Part shown: in pieces, positions 30,467 to 31,970 of the stretch
Position numbering within the stretch: position 1 is the first letter of the stretch
How the letters are laid out: every line of letters starts with the position of its first letter
The notes under the pieces: generated by a model
The model's database searches: none
Seen by the model: only the letters and a program-made list of their open reading frames with translations
Told to the model about the DNA's origin: nothing
From: Ahrensia sp.
Lineage (GTDB): Bacteria; Pseudomonadota; Alphaproteobacteria; Rhizobiales; Rhizobiaceae
Length of the DNA stretch: 31,970 bases
Assembly (NCBI GenBank): GCA_002698425.1
Contig: NZXU01000088.1
Span: 1 to 31,970 of the forward strand
Direction: 5' to 3'
Translations under genes and position numbers: made by a program

Positions 30467-31810
30467 TTGGAAAAGAAGCCTAGCACCGCGACGCGTATTG
30501 TCAGGCGCGCGGGAAACGAGTCGCCTCGATCGCTTGAAGCCGATATTTGCGTGGTCGGCGCGGGAATTTCCGGTGTCTCGGCTGCGCTGGAGGCGGCTAA
30601 GCTCGGACGCAAGGTCGTGCTCGTGGATGGCCAGCCGGTGCTCGGCGGCCAGGCGGTGAATTCGATCATCGCCACCTTCTGCGGCCTGTTTTCCAACGGG
30701 ACGCATGGCTATCAGTTTACCTATGGCGTGGCCGATGATCTGCTCGCCTATCTGGAGAAGGCGGATCAGGCGATCCATTACCGGCACGGGCCGAACACCA
30801 CGGTTGTCTACTACGACGAAGTGGCGCTCGGTCGCTGGGTGGAGAAAAGCATCCGCGAAGCCGGCATCACCGTGGTTCTCGGGGCTCAACTTACAAATGC
30901 CGAAATGCGCGACGGGCGATTGCAGCGCATCGAATTGATGACCCGTTACGGGCCCGTCATCATCGATGCGGAGGGGTTCGTGGATGCCAGCGGCGATGCC
31001 GCATTGGTCTGGCAGGCCGGACTCGATTGTCGCGTTCCGGAAACGGCGGGTGTTTTTGGCACGCAAATGGTTGTGCTGGAGAATATCGTCGAAGCGAGCC
31101 AGCCCACCAAGGTAGAGATCGCCGAGAGGCTGAAAGCGGTGGGCGACAGGTACGGATTGCACCGCCGCGAGGGGCTGGGTTTCACCATTCCCGGTCGGGG
31201 CATCGCGGCGATGAACATGACGCATGTGGAAACACCGCTCGATCCGGTCGAGGCGTCTGCCAAGGCGCTTGAGGGCAAGGAGCAGGCCGCGCTTGCTGTC
31301 GATTTCCTCAAGGCGGAGTTTCCCGATTGCTTCGGCAAGGCGCGCGTCCGCAGCTTCGGCTTTCCCGGCATCCGCCAGACACGCTGGATCGTCGGAGCCC
31401 ACCAGCTCAGCGTCGATGAAATCCGCAAGGGCGTGAAGTTCGACGATGCGATCGGTCGCACGGCCTGGCCGATCGAACTCCATGACCACGCCGACGGGCA
31501 TCACTGGATCCTCTTCGACGAGGACCATGTCCACTATATTCCGCTGGGCAGCCTTGTACCCCGCGACGCCCACAACATCGTCGCGGCCGGCCGCTGCATC
31601 GATGCGGATTCGGCAGCCCTTTCGAGTGTCAGGGTGATGGGACCCTGTATCGCGATGGGAATGGCCGCCGCGCATGCGCTCGATCTGGCCGGCAGCGGCA
31701 GCGTTCATCAGGTCGATATCGCTGGCCTCCACGAACGCGTGGCCGACAATGTCGACAAGCAACATTACCGCTGGGACGAGAATTCCGGTCCGGCTGTTTC
31801 GAAATACTGA
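30467..31810 (+). CDS. FAD-dependent oxidoreductase (FAD_oxidored type)
   Basis: A 447-aa flavoprotein with an N-terminal dinucleotide-binding motif VVGAGISGVSAA (29-40), an acidic residue in VVLVDGQ ending beta-2, and the GGQAVNSIIATFCG segment typical of the FAD-dependent dehydrogenase family PF12831. The late block NIVAAGRCIDADSAALSSVR and GPCIAMGMAAAHA are the C-terminal FAD contacts. TTG at 30467 is taken as start because a perfect GGAGGTGA (30457-30464) precedes it; GTG 30461 would lie inside that ribosome site. No signal peptide is seen. It lies 45 nt after the dehydratase and 22 nt before aconitase X. It may oxidise a hydroxy or amino acid; substrate unknown. Confidence 0.83.
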   Translation: MEKKPSTATRIVRRAGNESPRSLEADICVVGAGISGVSAALEAAKLGRKVVLVDGQPVLGGQAVNSIIATFCGLFSNGTHGYQFTYGVADDLLAYLEKADQAIHYRHGPNTTVVYYDEVALGRWVEKSIREAGITVVLGAQLTNAEMRDGRLQRIELMTRYGPVIIDAEGFVDASGDAALVWQAGLDCRVPETAGVFGTQMVVLENIVEASQPTKVEIAERLKAVGDRYGLHRREGLGFTIPGRGIAAMNMTHVETPLDPVEASAKALEGKEQAALAVDFLKAEFPDCFGKARVRSFGFPGIRQTRWIVGAHQLSVDEIRKGVKFDDAIGRTAWPIELHDHADGHHWILFDEDHVHYIPLGSLVPRDAHNIVAAGRCIDADSAALSSVRVMGPCIAMGMAAAHALDLAGSGSVHQVDIAGLHERVADNVDKQHYRWDENSGPAVSKY

Positions 31811-31832
31811 GACGATTTATAGAGGGAGGCCC

Positions 31833-31970
31833 ATGCGACTGACGGATCACGAACAGGCGATGCTCGACGGAGGGCATGGCGAAGCTGCGGCCCGGGCCAT
31901 GGATCTGCTGGTGCGCTATGGCGAGGCGCTTGGCGCCGAACGTCTGGTCGAGACCCGCAACGTCGCCGGC
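31833..31970 (+). CDS. Aconitase X (AcnX, DUF521) family, 5' part only
   Basis: The first 46 residues are present. MRLTDHEQAMLDGGHGEAAA followed by RAMDLLVRYGEALGAERLVE is the recognisable N-terminus of the aconitase X large-subunit family, whose members include cis-3-hydroxy-L-proline dehydratase and archaeal mevalonate-5-phosphate dehydratase. GGGAGG lies 5 nt upstream of the ATG. The iron-sulfur ligands lie beyond the window, and whether the small domain is fused or encoded separately cannot be seen. In bacteria these enzymes often sit near hydroxyproline or related catabolic genes, but the companion IlvD-type dehydratase points to a hydroxylated organic acid. Family fairly sure, function open. 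Confidence 0.75.
   Translation, partial: MRLTDHEQAMLDGGHGEAAARAMDLLVRYGEALGAERLVETRNVAG

Noticed and set aside
1..31970. CRISPR arrays, tRNA or rRNA genes, insertion sequences, attachment sites
   Set aside because: No tandem repeat-spacer pattern, cloverleaf, rRNA-like tract, transposase or flanking direct repeats were found on reading.

Overview
The window looks like accessory, catabolic chromosome or megaplasmid sequence from a GC-rich alphaproteobacterium, most likely of the Rhizobiales (Hyphomicrobiales). The basis is the codon bias, the tight ATGA-overlapping operons, the density of solute-binding-protein (SBP) transporters and the protein families present. No rRNA, tRNA, CRISPR, insertion sequence or phage gene was seen. 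Almost everything is uptake of small organic molecules plus the enzymes to degrade them. Four transporter classes occur in 32 kb: ABC CUT1, ABC CUT2, tripartite tricarboxylate (TTT) and TRAP.

Region 1 (1-16.9 kb) is a sugar-acid catabolic regulon. A CUT1 sugar ABC operon (239-6264) ends in a 579-aa protein that resembles D-apionate lactonase (ApnL). A convergent Gfo/Idh/MocA dehydrogenase (6287-7321, minus) is followed by a divergent CUT2 sugar ABC operon. That operon runs without a break into an L-rhamnonate-dehydratase-type enolase, an SDR, a beta-hydroxyacid dehydrogenase and a fumarylacetoacetate-hydrolase (FAH) family enzyme (7571-16125). A FadR-type GntR regulator lies convergent at the end. 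Three near-identical 19-bp sites built on TGGTCTGWCCA lie before the CUT1 operon, before the CUT2 operon and before the regulator gene, so one regulator probably controls all of it. The enzymes can be ordered as a complete non-phosphorylating route: sugar, lactone, aldonate, 2-keto-3-deoxy-aldonate, 2,4-diketo acid, then pyruvate plus a hydroxy acid. An LldD-like 2-hydroxyacid oxidase fragment at the left edge would suit the last product. The substrate (L-rhamnose-like, D-apiose-like, or a conjugate of both) is inferred, not shown.

Region 2 (17.2-23.3 kb) has a LysR regulator divergent from a TTT transporter operon (tctC-tctB-tctA). The operon continues into a mandelate racemase/muconate lactonizing enzyme family member and a close homologue of arylmalonate decarboxylase with its catalytic cysteine. 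This looks like uptake and cofactor-free decarboxylation of a substituted malonate or similar diacid.

Region 3 (23.5 kb to the right edge) has a TRAP transporter operon. A minus-strand SDR, dienelactone-hydrolase-like and MarR operon follows. Divergent from it is an operon of an IlvD/Edd-type dehydratase, a FAD-dependent oxidoreductase and the start of an aconitase X (AcnX) gene. The divergent promoters overlap within a 35-bp dyad, and the TRAP promoter shares its 11-bp core. The substrate is unknown.

A recurring structural theme is that all four transporter operons carry a GC-rich hairpin without a U-tract between the binding-protein gene and the next gene.
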